DNA from: JAGWAJ01 sp965215155
GTDB taxonomy: Bacteria; Acidobacteriota; Vicinamibacteria; Vicinamibacterales; UBA8438
Assembly (NCBI GenBank): GCA_965215155.1
Contig: CBDCCY010000004.1
Span: 3,348,001-3,412,000, forward strand
DNA: 64,000 nt
Direction: 5' to 3'
Shown here: positions 1 through 7,900 of the stretch, in pieces
Layout: each line of letters begins with the position of its first letter
Numbering within the stretch: the stretch's first letter is position 1
The notes under the pieces: generated by a model
Told to the model about the DNA's origin: nothing
The model's input: only the letters and a program-made list of their open reading frames with translations
Databases searched by the model: none
Program-made: the position numbers and the translations under genes

Positions 1-551
1 AGTCGCCAGCGCCAGTCGTCCCTCTTCGTGATCCCTCCCTGCAGAAGGTTCATGAGCGCCGTGCGCCTGCCCATCAGCGGATCGAGCAGTCGGAACACCA
101 CCTCCCGTTCTCGGCCCTGACCGGTCGACCGCCCCAGGTTGAACGACGTCCCGGGGGTGAAGCTGACGAAGTTCAGCTTGCCGCCGGCGAGTCCGGGTTC
201 GCCTTCCCGGTGCGCCAGCTCCGTGGCCAGCATCGTCAGGCGGGTCGCAAGCGCGAACGAACGTTCCTCCGCGCCGCCCACCCGCAGCTTGGGGAGATTG
301 GCGCGCGCGATGCTGCCGTTGCTGCAGATGTAGACGATGTCTATCCGCTCGACCCCGTTCCAGAGGTGGTCTATCGCGCGCGCGATGATCCCTCGGGCGA
401 CCAGCGTCTTGCCGAGGCCCACTTCGTCGGCGACCAGGAAGCGCCCGGTGCTGTCGTCCGCCGTGAACAAGCGGTGGAAGGCGTGCTCCACGGTTCGGCG
501 CTGAAACGGCTTGAGGGGCTTCAGACTCGCGTCGACGGATGGTCGCTTCAT
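1..551 (-). CDS. SNF2-type helicase, N-terminal part (cut by window edge)
   Basis: The frame reads from an ATG at 551 down to base 1 without a stop, giving 183 residues; the rest lies outside the window. It is closely similar along its whole length to the N-terminus of the helicase at 44100-47381, including the Walker A segment ADEVGLGKTL and the same start MKRPSV. It is a DEAD/SNF2-like ATPase of unknown target, probably a nucleic-acid translocase in an anti-phage locus. Upstream it abuts a truncated DUF6361 gene, whereas the intact locus has a PLD gene in between. Whether the rest of this copy is intact cannot be seen. Confidence 0.75.
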   Translation of the reverse strand, partial: MKRPSVDASLKPLKPFQRRTVEHAFHRLFTADDSTGRFLVADEVGLGKTLVARGIIARAIDHLWNGVERIDIVYICSNGSIARANLPKLRVGGAEERSFALATRLTMLATELAHREGEPGLAGGKLNFVSFTPGTSFNLGRSTGQGREREVVFRLLDPLMGRRTALMNLLQGGITKRDDWRWR

Positions 552-574
552 GAGCGTGGCTCCGAGCCTCGACG

Positions 575-1329
575 TGAAGCGAGAATCGCCGCGCCAGCTC
601 GAGGATCTCCCGACAGCCCTCCGGGGCACGCAGCGCGTCGGCATCGGTCCAGACGTCCTCCGCCGGCGAATCGGATCCGTTCCGCACCAGCCATGCCAGC
701 AGGGTGCCGGCGCACCGCTCCTCGATGCGCCCGCGCAGGAAGTCGGCCTCGTTGCGCGTCAACGCGAACGACGCCTCCCAGGGAAACCCCTTCGGGGCCG
801 GCGACAGCCGTGGATGCCAGTGCGCCTGCTGACTCCAGATGACGCCCGGATCGTCCGCGCGTCCCGGAACGCCTCGGCCGTCGACGAGCGCGTCGAAGTG
901 CGAATGGTACCAACCCTGGCTCTGTTGGGGCTGGAAGACGCCCCACCGCGTGAGCGCAGTCCAGTAGAGGGAGCTCGGCAGGCGTACAAGGGACTGGCGT
1001 GCGACCGCGCCGATGACGCCTATCGCATCGTCGTTCTGCTTGAGCCGCCCGATCAGGTCGACTTCCGCGGCGCGAGCAACGCGCTCGACGTCGCTGCCCC
1101 GGACCCGGCGAGTCTCCAGCCGCTGGTAGAGCCAGGGGATGAACAGGACGTACCGGAGCCGGGTCTGGATGTACGACGTGCCCGGGAACAGCGCGTCCGA
1201 GATCACGTCCCGCAGGCTGCCGAGCCCCATCTCGTCGAGCGTGCCCTGCTCCTTGAACAGATCCAGCACGCGGCGCATCTTGTCGCGGTCGCTCGCCATC
1301 AGGTCGAGCCATGTCAGCGTCGCCTGCAT
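575..1329 (-). pseudogene. DUF6361-family gene, 3'-truncated by internal deletion
   Basis: From the ATG at 1329 about 251 codons match the DUF6361 protein at 49264-50472 (conserved stretches include TLDEMGLGSL and RYVLFIPWLYQRLE). The match ends right after RFSLHVE. The next bases match the last codons of the PLD gene and then the helicase start. The remaining 40 percent of DUF6361 and nearly all of the PLD gene are therefore missing, a deletion of about 2.3 kb relative to the intact locus. The frame stays open past the junction to the window edge but reads the helicase out of frame, so a nonsense tail would be made. Function is unknown even for the intact family. Confidence 0.75.
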
Positions 1330-1778
1330 TCAAGTTGCCCTTTCCGCCCCACTCCAACAGCCAGTGAGTCACCCCCCGCGTTGACTTCACCCACGTGTCA
1401 GGCGCTCGAAGAACGGATAGCGCGATCTCTGGGTGAGCATAGCGGGCCGTCCATGATATTTGCATGGTTTCTGGCGGGGCTTATGTGACATTCTGGCGAC
1501 TCCCCACCGTCCTCGGTCGGGGCGCCGAGTCATCCCGCCTGGAAGCCCGGCGGGCGTCCGGCGACCCCTTGGCGAGAGGCGGACTCGCTCGACGGCGCGC
1601 GGCGCCCGCAGCCGGAAGCCGGAACTGCCGACCCGTCACGAATGGCGCGGGTTAGAATGCTGGCATCGTGCCCGACCGACACGACCGAGACGGGGGCGTC
1701 TTGCGCGGCTGCCGAGGCGCTCCCCGCTGGCCGGCGGCCGGAGAACCAGGCGCCGTCGCTCCCCAGGGAGGAATCGAA
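1330..1778. other. intergenic region between divergent genes, no gene seen
   Basis: These 449 bases separate the minus-strand DUF6361 remnant from the plus-strand aminotransferase and must hold both promoters. Small open frames here have no convincing start site or coding character. A TAGAAT hexamer at 1653-1658 could be a -10 box for the aminotransferase, but no good -35 accompanies it. Confidence 0.3.
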
Positions 1779-2927
1779 ATGCAGACGACTCGCCGTGGAT
1801 TCGTTGGAACCATCGCGCTGGGCGCCGCGGCTGGTGCCCTGGCCGGCACATCACCGTTCAGCCCGCGGGCCCGCGCCCAGACTCGGGCCGCCGCGAAGTC
1901 CGGCATCTACGACGGTGGCGTCATCCAGCTCAACCAGAACGAGAGTGCCCGCGGCCCCGGCCCGAAGACCATCCAGGCCATTCAGGCCCACACCAACAAG
2001 CGCATGGGCCGCGGCTATTCACCGGATCACGTCAGCGAGCTGAGAACGGTCATCGCCGACTACTACGAAGTCGGTACCGACAGCGTGCAGCTCGCGACCG
2101 GCTCGACGCCCCTGTTGCAGGGCTCGGTGCGGGCGTTCTGCTCGGCGACCAGGGGCTTCGTGACCCCCATGCCCACTTATTCGACCAGCCTGGCCACCGC
2201 CCGGCGGATCGGCGCCAAAACGACCGAGGTGGATCTGGACAGCTCGCTCGCCATCGATCTCGAGGCGCTGGCGGAGGCGTCCCGCGGCGCGGGCCTGGTC
2301 TATCTGTGCAATCCGAACAATCCCACCGGCACCGTACACGGACCCGGAGCCGTCGAGCGTTTCGTGCGCCGCGTGCTGCGTGAATCGCCGGACACCGTGA
2401 TTCACGTCGACGAGGCCTACATCAACTACGCACGGCCCGGCAGCGTCGAGACGGCGGTGCCTCTGGCGCTGGAGGACGAGCGCGTGTTCGTCACCCGTTC
2501 CTTCTCGAAGGCGCACGGCATTGCGGGCCTGCGTGTCGGATACGCCCTCGCCCGGGAGCAGACCCTGGCCCGGATCCGCGGCGCCTGGGGCCTGGGCGAC
2601 GTCAACATGCTGGGCGCGATAGCTGCGATCACCGCGTTCGAGGACACCGAACACATCGCTTGGGAAGTGCGGGAAAACGCCGAGATTCGCGACGGCGTCA
2701 TCGCTGCCTTCCGCGACATGGGCTTCGACGTGCCCGACTCCAACACCAACCACATCTTCGTCAACATCGGACGCCCCGCGCAGGAGTTCCGCGAAGCGTG
2801 CCTGGAGCGCAAGGTGCTGGTCGGCCGGGACTTTCCCCCGCTGCATACCACGCATTGCCGAATCTCGATCGGCAGCCGAGACGAGATGGCGGCGGCGATG
2901 GAGGTGTTCAAGGACGTCCTGGCGTGA
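1779..2927 (+). CDS. Tat-exported class I/II aminotransferase (HisC-like)
   Basis: PLP-dependent fold-type I aminotransferase most like histidinol-phosphate aminotransferases, 382 residues. The ATG at 1779 is preferred over an upstream frame start at 1668 because it follows GGAGG with good spacing and begins a Tat signal (TTRRGF, then an Ala/Gly-rich hydrophobic stretch ending ARAQ). Visible motifs are CNPNNPTGT, the DEAYINY segment, and the PLP-lysine site SFSKAHGIAGLRVGYA. Export of a PLP aminotransferase is unusual: biosynthetic HisC is cytoplasmic, so this is unlikely to be the histidine enzyme and its substrate is unknown. A second exported PLP enzyme follows 80 bases downstream. Confidence 0.85.
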   Translation: MQTTRRGFVGTIALGAAAGALAGTSPFSPRARAQTRAAAKSGIYDGGVIQLNQNESARGPGPKTIQAIQAHTNKRMGRGYSPDHVSELRTVIADYYEVGTDSVQLATGSTPLLQGSVRAFCSATRGFVTPMPTYSTSLATARRIGAKTTEVDLDSSLAIDLEALAEASRGAGLVYLCNPNNPTGTVHGPGAVERFVRRVLRESPDTVIHVDEAYINYARPGSVETAVPLALEDERVFVTRSFSKAHGIAGLRVGYALAREQTLARIRGAWGLGDVNMLGAIAAITAFEDTEHIAWEVRENAEIRDGVIAAFRDMGFDVPDSNTNHIFVNIGRPAQEFREACLERKVLVGRDFPPLHTTHCRISIGSRDEMAAAMEVFKDVLA

Positions 2928-3007
2928 GAGTGAACGGCGGAGCTGCGACGCCGGCGCCACGCCGTACCGCCGCAACTCTACCTGTGACGTGACGAGAGGG
3001 GGCAACG

Positions 3008-4363
3008 ATGTCAGGCATCGTCCGGCTCGATCGAAGGACCTTCATGAGAAGCGCCGGCGCGACCGCCATCGCCGGCGCCACGGGCGGCCTGGTCGGCGGC
3101 ACGAGCGCGGCGGCCCAAAGCGCAACCAGCATCCCGCGCCTGCCCGACGGCAGGTACGACTTCGACACTCCCTACGATCGTGTCGGCACCGACTGTTCCC
3201 GGTGGGACGCTCCGGCCCTCCGCTATCCGGAGGGTACGTTCAAGTACGGCATGGGTGTGGCGTCGATGGACTTCGAATGTGCGCCGTGCATCACCGAGGC
3301 ACTGCACGAAAGGATCCGGCATCACAACTGGGGCTACCTGAGCACCACCGAACCCCTCCGAGACGGCATCCTGAAGTGGAACGGCGAACGCCACGGTCTG
3401 GATCTGGACCCCGCCTCCATCGTCATCTCCGACGGCGTCTATCCGGGCGTCATCGCGGCGCTGCGATCGTTCGTGCCGATCGGGAACAAGGTGCTCCTGA
3501 CCACACCGGCGTATTCGGGGTTCTACGGAATGGCCCGCGCGGCCCGGGTGGATACCGTCGACAGCCGGATGCTCTACCGGAACGGGCGCTACGAGATCGA
3601 CTGGGACGACCTGGAATCGAAGATGACGGCGGACGTGCGCGCGATTATCGTCTGCAACCCGCAGAATCCGACCGGCAACGTGTGGACGGAGGAGGAGGAG
3701 CTGCTCCGCCTCGGCCGGCTGGCCCTCGAGCACAAGGTGGTCGTGCTGGCGGACGAGATCCACTCCGACGTCATTCGTGCCGGGCACAGATACACGCCGT
3801 TCGCGAGCCTGCCGGACGAGGCCGTGGTGAACAACAGCGTGACCTTCAACGCCATCAGCAAGACCTTCAACCTCGCGGCGATGAAGAACGCCTACTACTA
3901 CTCCAGGAGCCCCACCCTGCTGGCGCGCGTGAACCAGTACCACCGCGCGGAGCTCAGCACGCTCGGCGTGGTCGCCAACACCGCGGCGTACCGGGACGGC
4001 GCCGAGTGGTTCGATCAGGCCAACGCGTACATCGATGACAACCACACGTTCGTCGAGCACTTCGTCGAGCAGCACATGCCCGAGGTGGGCTATTCGCGCA
4101 ACGAAGGCACGTTCATGACCTTCCTGGACTTCAGCGGGGTCATGGAGCGCATCGGCGCCGAGGAGGCCGCGGCGCAGGGCGGCGACGACACTGCCGAGGA
4201 GTACTTCCGGGACTGGCTGACCCACCAGTCGGGTGTCTATCTGAATCCGGGTTCCATCTACGGCAGCGGCGGAGAAGGCCACATGCGAATGAACGTGGCC
4301 TCGTCGCGCCGGGTTCTGCGGGAGGCGTGCGAGGCGATGGCAGCGGCCGTTCGCAACGTCTAG
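3008..4363 (+). CDS. Tat-exported PLP enzyme, MalY/PatB-like
   Basis: 451-residue fold-type I PLP protein of the MalY/PatB (cystathionine beta-lyase-like) branch. The N-terminus has a Tat motif (LDRRTFMRSAG) followed by an Ala/Gly hydrophobic segment and AAAQS cleavage-like site. Core motifs are CNPQNPTGNVW, ADEIHSDV and the PLP-lysine context NAISKTFNLAAMKN. It probably catalyses beta-elimination or transamination on an amino acid, but in the periplasm. It lies just downstream of another Tat-exported aminotransferase and may be co-transcribed with it. Substrate cannot be read from sequence. Confidence 0.82.
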   Translation: MSGIVRLDRRTFMRSAGATAIAGATGGLVGGTSAAAQSATSIPRLPDGRYDFDTPYDRVGTDCSRWDAPALRYPEGTFKYGMGVASMDFECAPCITEALHERIRHHNWGYLSTTEPLRDGILKWNGERHGLDLDPASIVISDGVYPGVIAALRSFVPIGNKVLLTTPAYSGFYGMARAARVDTVDSRMLYRNGRYEIDWDDLESKMTADVRAIIVCNPQNPTGNVWTEEEELLRLGRLALEHKVVVLADEIHSDVIRAGHRYTPFASLPDEAVVNNSVTFNAISKTFNLAAMKNAYYYSRSPTLLARVNQYHRAELSTLGVVANTAAYRDGAEWFDQANAYIDDNHTFVEHFVEQHMPEVGYSRNEGTFMTFLDFSGVMERIGAEEAAAQGGDDTAEEYFRDWLTHQSGVYLNPGSIYGSGGEGHMRMNVASSRRVLREACEAMAAAVRNV

Positions 4364-4465
4364 CCGTCGTCGTTCGCGTACTCGATCCGGGCTTCGACGG
4401 TGCCTCGACGGGGCGACCGGGACACGAACACGTGAGCGGTGCGGCAGAGGCAGGAGGAGGCTGAA

Positions 4466-5013
4466 ATGAAGCGTGGGTACGTTGTCGCGGTGTGCACGCT
4501 GGCCGCGGTCGTCGCACTGGCGGCCGCTCCCGCCGCGGCCCAGACGCTGCGGACGGCGTGGGGCGACCCGGACCTGCAGGGCATCTGGGACTTCCGCACC
4601 ACCACGCCACTCGAGCGGCCCGAAGACCTCGGCGACAGGGCGTTCCTCACCGTCGAGGAGGCCGCCGCGGTGGAGCAGGCCGCGGTCGAGCGCGACAGGG
4701 AACTGTGGGAGGCGGAGGCGCGCCGCACCGAGGCGGGCGGTAACGTCGGCGCCTACAACAACTTCTGGATGGACCAGGGGAGGAAGCCGATCGAGACGCG
4801 GCGGACGTCGCTGGTCATCCATCCGCCCAACGGCCGGTTCCCGGAGCTCTCCGAGGTCGGCGCGGAGCGGGCCGCCGCCCGCCGCGCCCACATGGAGATG
4901 CACCCGGCCGACTCCTACACCGACCGCAACACGTCGGACCGCTGCATCGTCGGGTTCAACGCCGGCCCGCCGATCACGCCGCTGGCCTACAACCAGAATA
5001 TGCAGCTCTTCCA
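4466..5013 (+). pseudogene. secreted 'TPLERP' family protein, 3' end lost at IS element
   Basis: The ATG at 4466 follows AGGAGGAGG and opens a signal peptide (VAVCTLAAVVALAAAPAAAQ). The mature part has WGDPDLQGIWDF and TTPLERP, closely matching WGAPDLQGLWNY and STPLERP in the gene at 28143-29153, so the two are paralogues. Homology stops at 5013, where the ISL3 element begins; about 183 codons remain of an expected 340 or so. The missing 3' half is not on the other side of the element, so this is not a simple insertion. The family has no known function here. Confidence 0.75.
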
Positions 5014-6592
5014 GGGTCTTCCGCAGAATCTGTGGGTAAGAACGGAGGCTGGTAGTCCTCGTCAGACAAGAGGCAGCGTGCCCGTGTGCTCGCCGCCGTC
5101 AAGGCGCTTCGCTCCGCTCCGCCCCCGCTGCGCGGGGCTGACGGCCTGGACGCCGGCTCCGCGCACGAGCGCCCCGGCTCTCGTCTGACGAGGACCAAAT
5201 GCCCGACGCCCGTATCGGGAGGGCGATGGCCCGTCCCGAAGCACAGAACGCAGCCTCGACATCGGAAACGCATCCCGTTCCGGAATCCGCGACAATTGGT
5301 GTTGCAGCAGCCAAGCGACGCGGAAGGGGAACGGGATGCAACTCAAGAGTATCTTGAATCGGGTCCAGAAGCACCCGTCGTTCATCTACGAGACGGTGCG
5401 GCTGGTGGAGCACCCGCAGTTGACCCTCGAGGTTCGGGTGCGGCCTCGCGCCGGGACCCGCGCGACGTGCTCGCAGTGCAGGCGCCGGGCCCCGGGCTAC
5501 GACACGCAGGCGGTCCGGCGCTTCGACTTCGTGCCCCTGTGGCACATCCCCGTGGTCTTCCTCTACGCGATGCGCCGCGTCGACTGCCCGCGCTGCGGCG
5601 TACGGGTCGAGGCGCTGCCGTGGGCCACCGGCAAGCACCGACTGACCGACGCCTACGCCTGGTTCCTCGCCGGGTGGGCCAGGCGTCTGTCGTGGCAGGA
5701 GGTCGCCGCGGCGTTCCCCACGTCCTGGGACACCGTCTATCGGGCCGTGCGCATGGCGGTCGACTGGGGCCTCGCGCACCGCGACCTCACGAACATCGAG
5801 GCCATCGGCGTCGACGAGCTCTCCCGCCGCCGCGGGCAACGCTACCTGACGCTGGTCTATCAGATCGACGGTCACTGCAAGCGCCTGCTGTGGGTCGGCC
5901 GCGAACGCAAGGCCGCGACGTTGGAGGGCTTCTTCGACTGGTTCGGCCCCGCACGCAGCGCGGCGCTGTATTTCGTCTGCTCGGACATGTGGAAGCCCTA
6001 CCTGAAGGTGGTTGCCGAGCGCGCCGGCCAGGCCGTGCAGGTGCTCGACCGCTTCCACATCATGAGCCATTTCTCGCAAGCGATCGACGAGGTGCGCGCG
6101 GCGGAGGCCCGGAAGCTCGCCGCCGCGGGCCGGGCGCCGGTGCTCAAGCGCAGCCGCTGGCTCCTGCTCAAGCGTCCGGAGAATCTCAGCGACGAGCAGC
6201 GGGGCCGGCTTGCGGAGCTGGTGCGTCGCAACCTGCGCACGGTTCGCGCCTACCTGCTCAAGGAGGACTTTCAAGCGCTGTGGGGCTACGTGTCGCCGTA
6301 CTGGGCCGGCCGGTTCCTCGACCGCTGGTGCACTCGGACGATGCGCTCGCGGCTCGACCCGATGAAGGAGGTGGCCCGCATGCTGCGCTCGCACCGCGAC
6401 CTGATCCTGAACTGGTTCCGGGCCCGAGGGCAGTTCTCCAGTGGCATTGTCGAAGGCTTCAACGGGAAGGCCAGAGTGATCACCAAACGGGCGTATGGCT
6501 TCCGCACCTCCGCGGCACTGGAAGTCGCTTTGTATCATGCACTTGGCGACCTGCCCGAACCAGAACTCACCCACAGATTCTGCTGACGAGGC
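5014..6592 (+). mobile_element. ISL3-family insertion sequence, copy 1 (no target duplication)
   Basis: A 1579-bp block that appears identical to 61573-63151. Terminal inverted repeats share the core GCAGAATCTGTGGGT near both ends. The first 320 bases are non-coding and contain GC-rich palindromes; the rest is one transposase gene. The flanking octamers differ (CTCTTCCA left, CGACGTGA right), and the two sides carry fragments of unrelated genes. This copy therefore marks a recombination or deletion end point rather than a fresh insertion. Confidence 0.88.
5336..6586 (+). CDS. ISL3-family transposase (copy 1)
   Basis: 416-residue DDE transposase. The N-terminal zinc-binding region has Cys45, Cys48, Cys84 and Cys87. 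A helix-turn-helix region follows (WQEVAAAFPTSWDTVYRAV). The acidic triad is visible as D160 (AIGVDELS), D217 (VCSDMWKPY) and E373 (GIVEGFNGKA). The ATG at 5336 follows GGGAACGGG. It is identical to the copy at 61895-63145 and looks intact, so both elements could in principle be mobilised. Confidence 0.92.
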   Translation: MQLKSILNRVQKHPSFIYETVRLVEHPQLTLEVRVRPRAGTRATCSQCRRRAPGYDTQAVRRFDFVPLWHIPVVFLYAMRRVDCPRCGVRVEALPWATGKHRLTDAYAWFLAGWARRLSWQEVAAAFPTSWDTVYRAVRMAVDWGLAHRDLTNIEAIGVDELSRRRGQRYLTLVYQIDGHCKRLLWVGRERKAATLEGFFDWFGPARSAALYFVCSDMWKPYLKVVAERAGQAVQVLDRFHIMSHFSQAIDEVRAAEARKLAAAGRAPVLKRSRWLLLKRPENLSDEQRGRLAELVRRNLRTVRAYLLKEDFQALWGYVSPYWAGRFLDRWCTRTMRSRLDPMKEVARMLRSHRDLILNWFRARGQFSSGIVEGFNGKARVITKRAYGFRTSAALEVALYHALGDLPEPELTHRFC

Positions 6593-6860
6593 CGACGTGA
6601 TTCTGGCTTCGGGAGCCGTGGCCCCGAGCGCCGGCCTGCCATCGGTCCTGAGCATGTCCCTTCACCAGCCCGGGAACCTCCGCGCCCTGCATCGAGAGCT
6701 TCTCGACCGCGGCGCCCGGATCGTCTCCGCTCCCTTCGAGGTCGACTGGCAGGAGGGCACCTATCAGCTCGAGGTCGAAGACCCTGACGGCAACGTTCTC
6801 ATCTTCTGGGGGAGCGGAACTGACGAGGGACAGGTTGATGCGTCTACCGCTCGTCGTTGA
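6593..6860 (+). pseudogene. glyoxalase/VOC-family protein, 3' fragment
   Basis: Directly right of the IS, about 88 codons encode the end of a VOC-fold protein. Recognisable are LHRELLDRGARIVSAP and the C-terminal metal-ligand strand YQLEVEDPDGNVLIFW, typical of glyoxalase/dioxygenase domains. No start codon or N-terminal half remains, because that sequence is replaced by the ISL3 element. The missing 5' part may sit next to another copy of the element elsewhere in the genome. Confidence 0.6.
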
Positions 6861-6979
6861 CACGGAACATGGAGCACGCGCTACTCGGGCAGCGTCCATC
6901 GACCGTGGAAGCGGGACCCGTCCAGGACGACGGCATGGCGTGCCGTCGAACTGCGCTACAGTCTCCCGCAGCAGGGCCG

Positions 6980-7795
6980 ATGCCGTTCGACCATGATTCA
7001 CTTCCCGTGCGGCTGTTCACGGCGTCGCACGAACGTGCGTGGAACCCCGGCGCCATCGATTTCTCGCGGGAGCGCTCCGACTGGCTGGCCCTCAGCGACG
7101 ACGAAGGCCGGCTGCTGCTGCGGCTGGTCTCGAGCTTCCGGATCGGCGAACGCGGGGTCACGCACGACCTGGCTCCCCTGCAGGTCTGGTTTCGCCGGGA
7201 CGGGCGGATCGAGGAGGAAACCTTCGTTGCCGCCCAGATGTACGAAGAAGCGCGGCACGTGCAGTTCTTCGAGCGTTGGCTGGTCGAGGCGCTGCCGGGC
7301 CGGTTCGGCGTCGACATCCCCTATCCCGATCTCCACGGCGACATGTTCTCCGTCCGTCTGCCGCAGACCATGCGGGCGCTGCTCGACGACGACAGCCCCG
7401 AGGCGCTGCTGCGGGCCGTCATGCTCTACCACTTCTACGTCGAGGGCGTGGCCGCGGAGGCCGGCTATACCTTGTACTACTCGATGTTCGAGCGGAGCGG
7501 CCGCTTCCCCGGCCTCGAGCGCGGCATCCGGCTGATCCAGCGCGACGAGGCGCGCCACATCGCCTTCGGCGTCCACGTCCTGCAACGGCTGCTGGCCAAG
7601 CATCCTGGCCTGATCGTGCTCTTCGAGAACGAGGTCGCGAGTCTGCGCCGCCTCGCCGAAGACGATCCCGACCAGGTCCTGGCCGGCTTCGAACCGGGCA
7701 ACGTCCCGTTCGACCTCGACCATGCCGCCTTCCGCCAATGCTATCTCGGCAAACTCGAAGAGATGCAGAGGCGCGTGGGCGAGCGCCCGCAGTAG
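6980..7795 (+). CDS. R2-like ligand-binding oxidase (ferritin-like)
   Basis: 271-residue di-metal ferritin-like protein of the R2lox type, related to ribonucleotide reductase beta subunits. Expected metal ligands are visible in EEETFVAAQMYEEARHVQFF, in YHFYVEGVAAEAGY and in QRDEARHIAF. The N-terminal DSLPVRLF and WNPGAIDF resemble R2lox starts. R2lox proteins bind a Mn/Fe centre and a fatty-acid-like ligand; the reaction is not known. The start is uncertain: 6980 has a weak GCAGGG, and an in-frame ATG at 6935 would add 15 residues. No ribonucleotide reductase large subunit is nearby. Confidence 0.8.
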   Translation: MPFDHDSLPVRLFTASHERAWNPGAIDFSRERSDWLALSDDEGRLLLRLVSSFRIGERGVTHDLAPLQVWFRRDGRIEEETFVAAQMYEEARHVQFFERWLVEALPGRFGVDIPYPDLHGDMFSVRLPQTMRALLDDDSPEALLRAVMLYHFYVEGVAAEAGYTLYYSMFERSGRFPGLERGIRLIQRDEARHIAFGVHVLQRLLAKHPGLIVLFENEVASLRRLAEDDPDQVLAGFEPGNVPFDLDHAAFRQCYLGKLEEMQRRVGERPQ

Positions 7796-7900
7796 CTCCC
7801 CGCCGGGCCGGCGAGAGTCTGCATGAGGCTTGCGACCATCGTCCCGGCCCCCAACGTGGAAGCGTACGGCATGAACGTCTGCGGTATACGTGCGGGTGTG

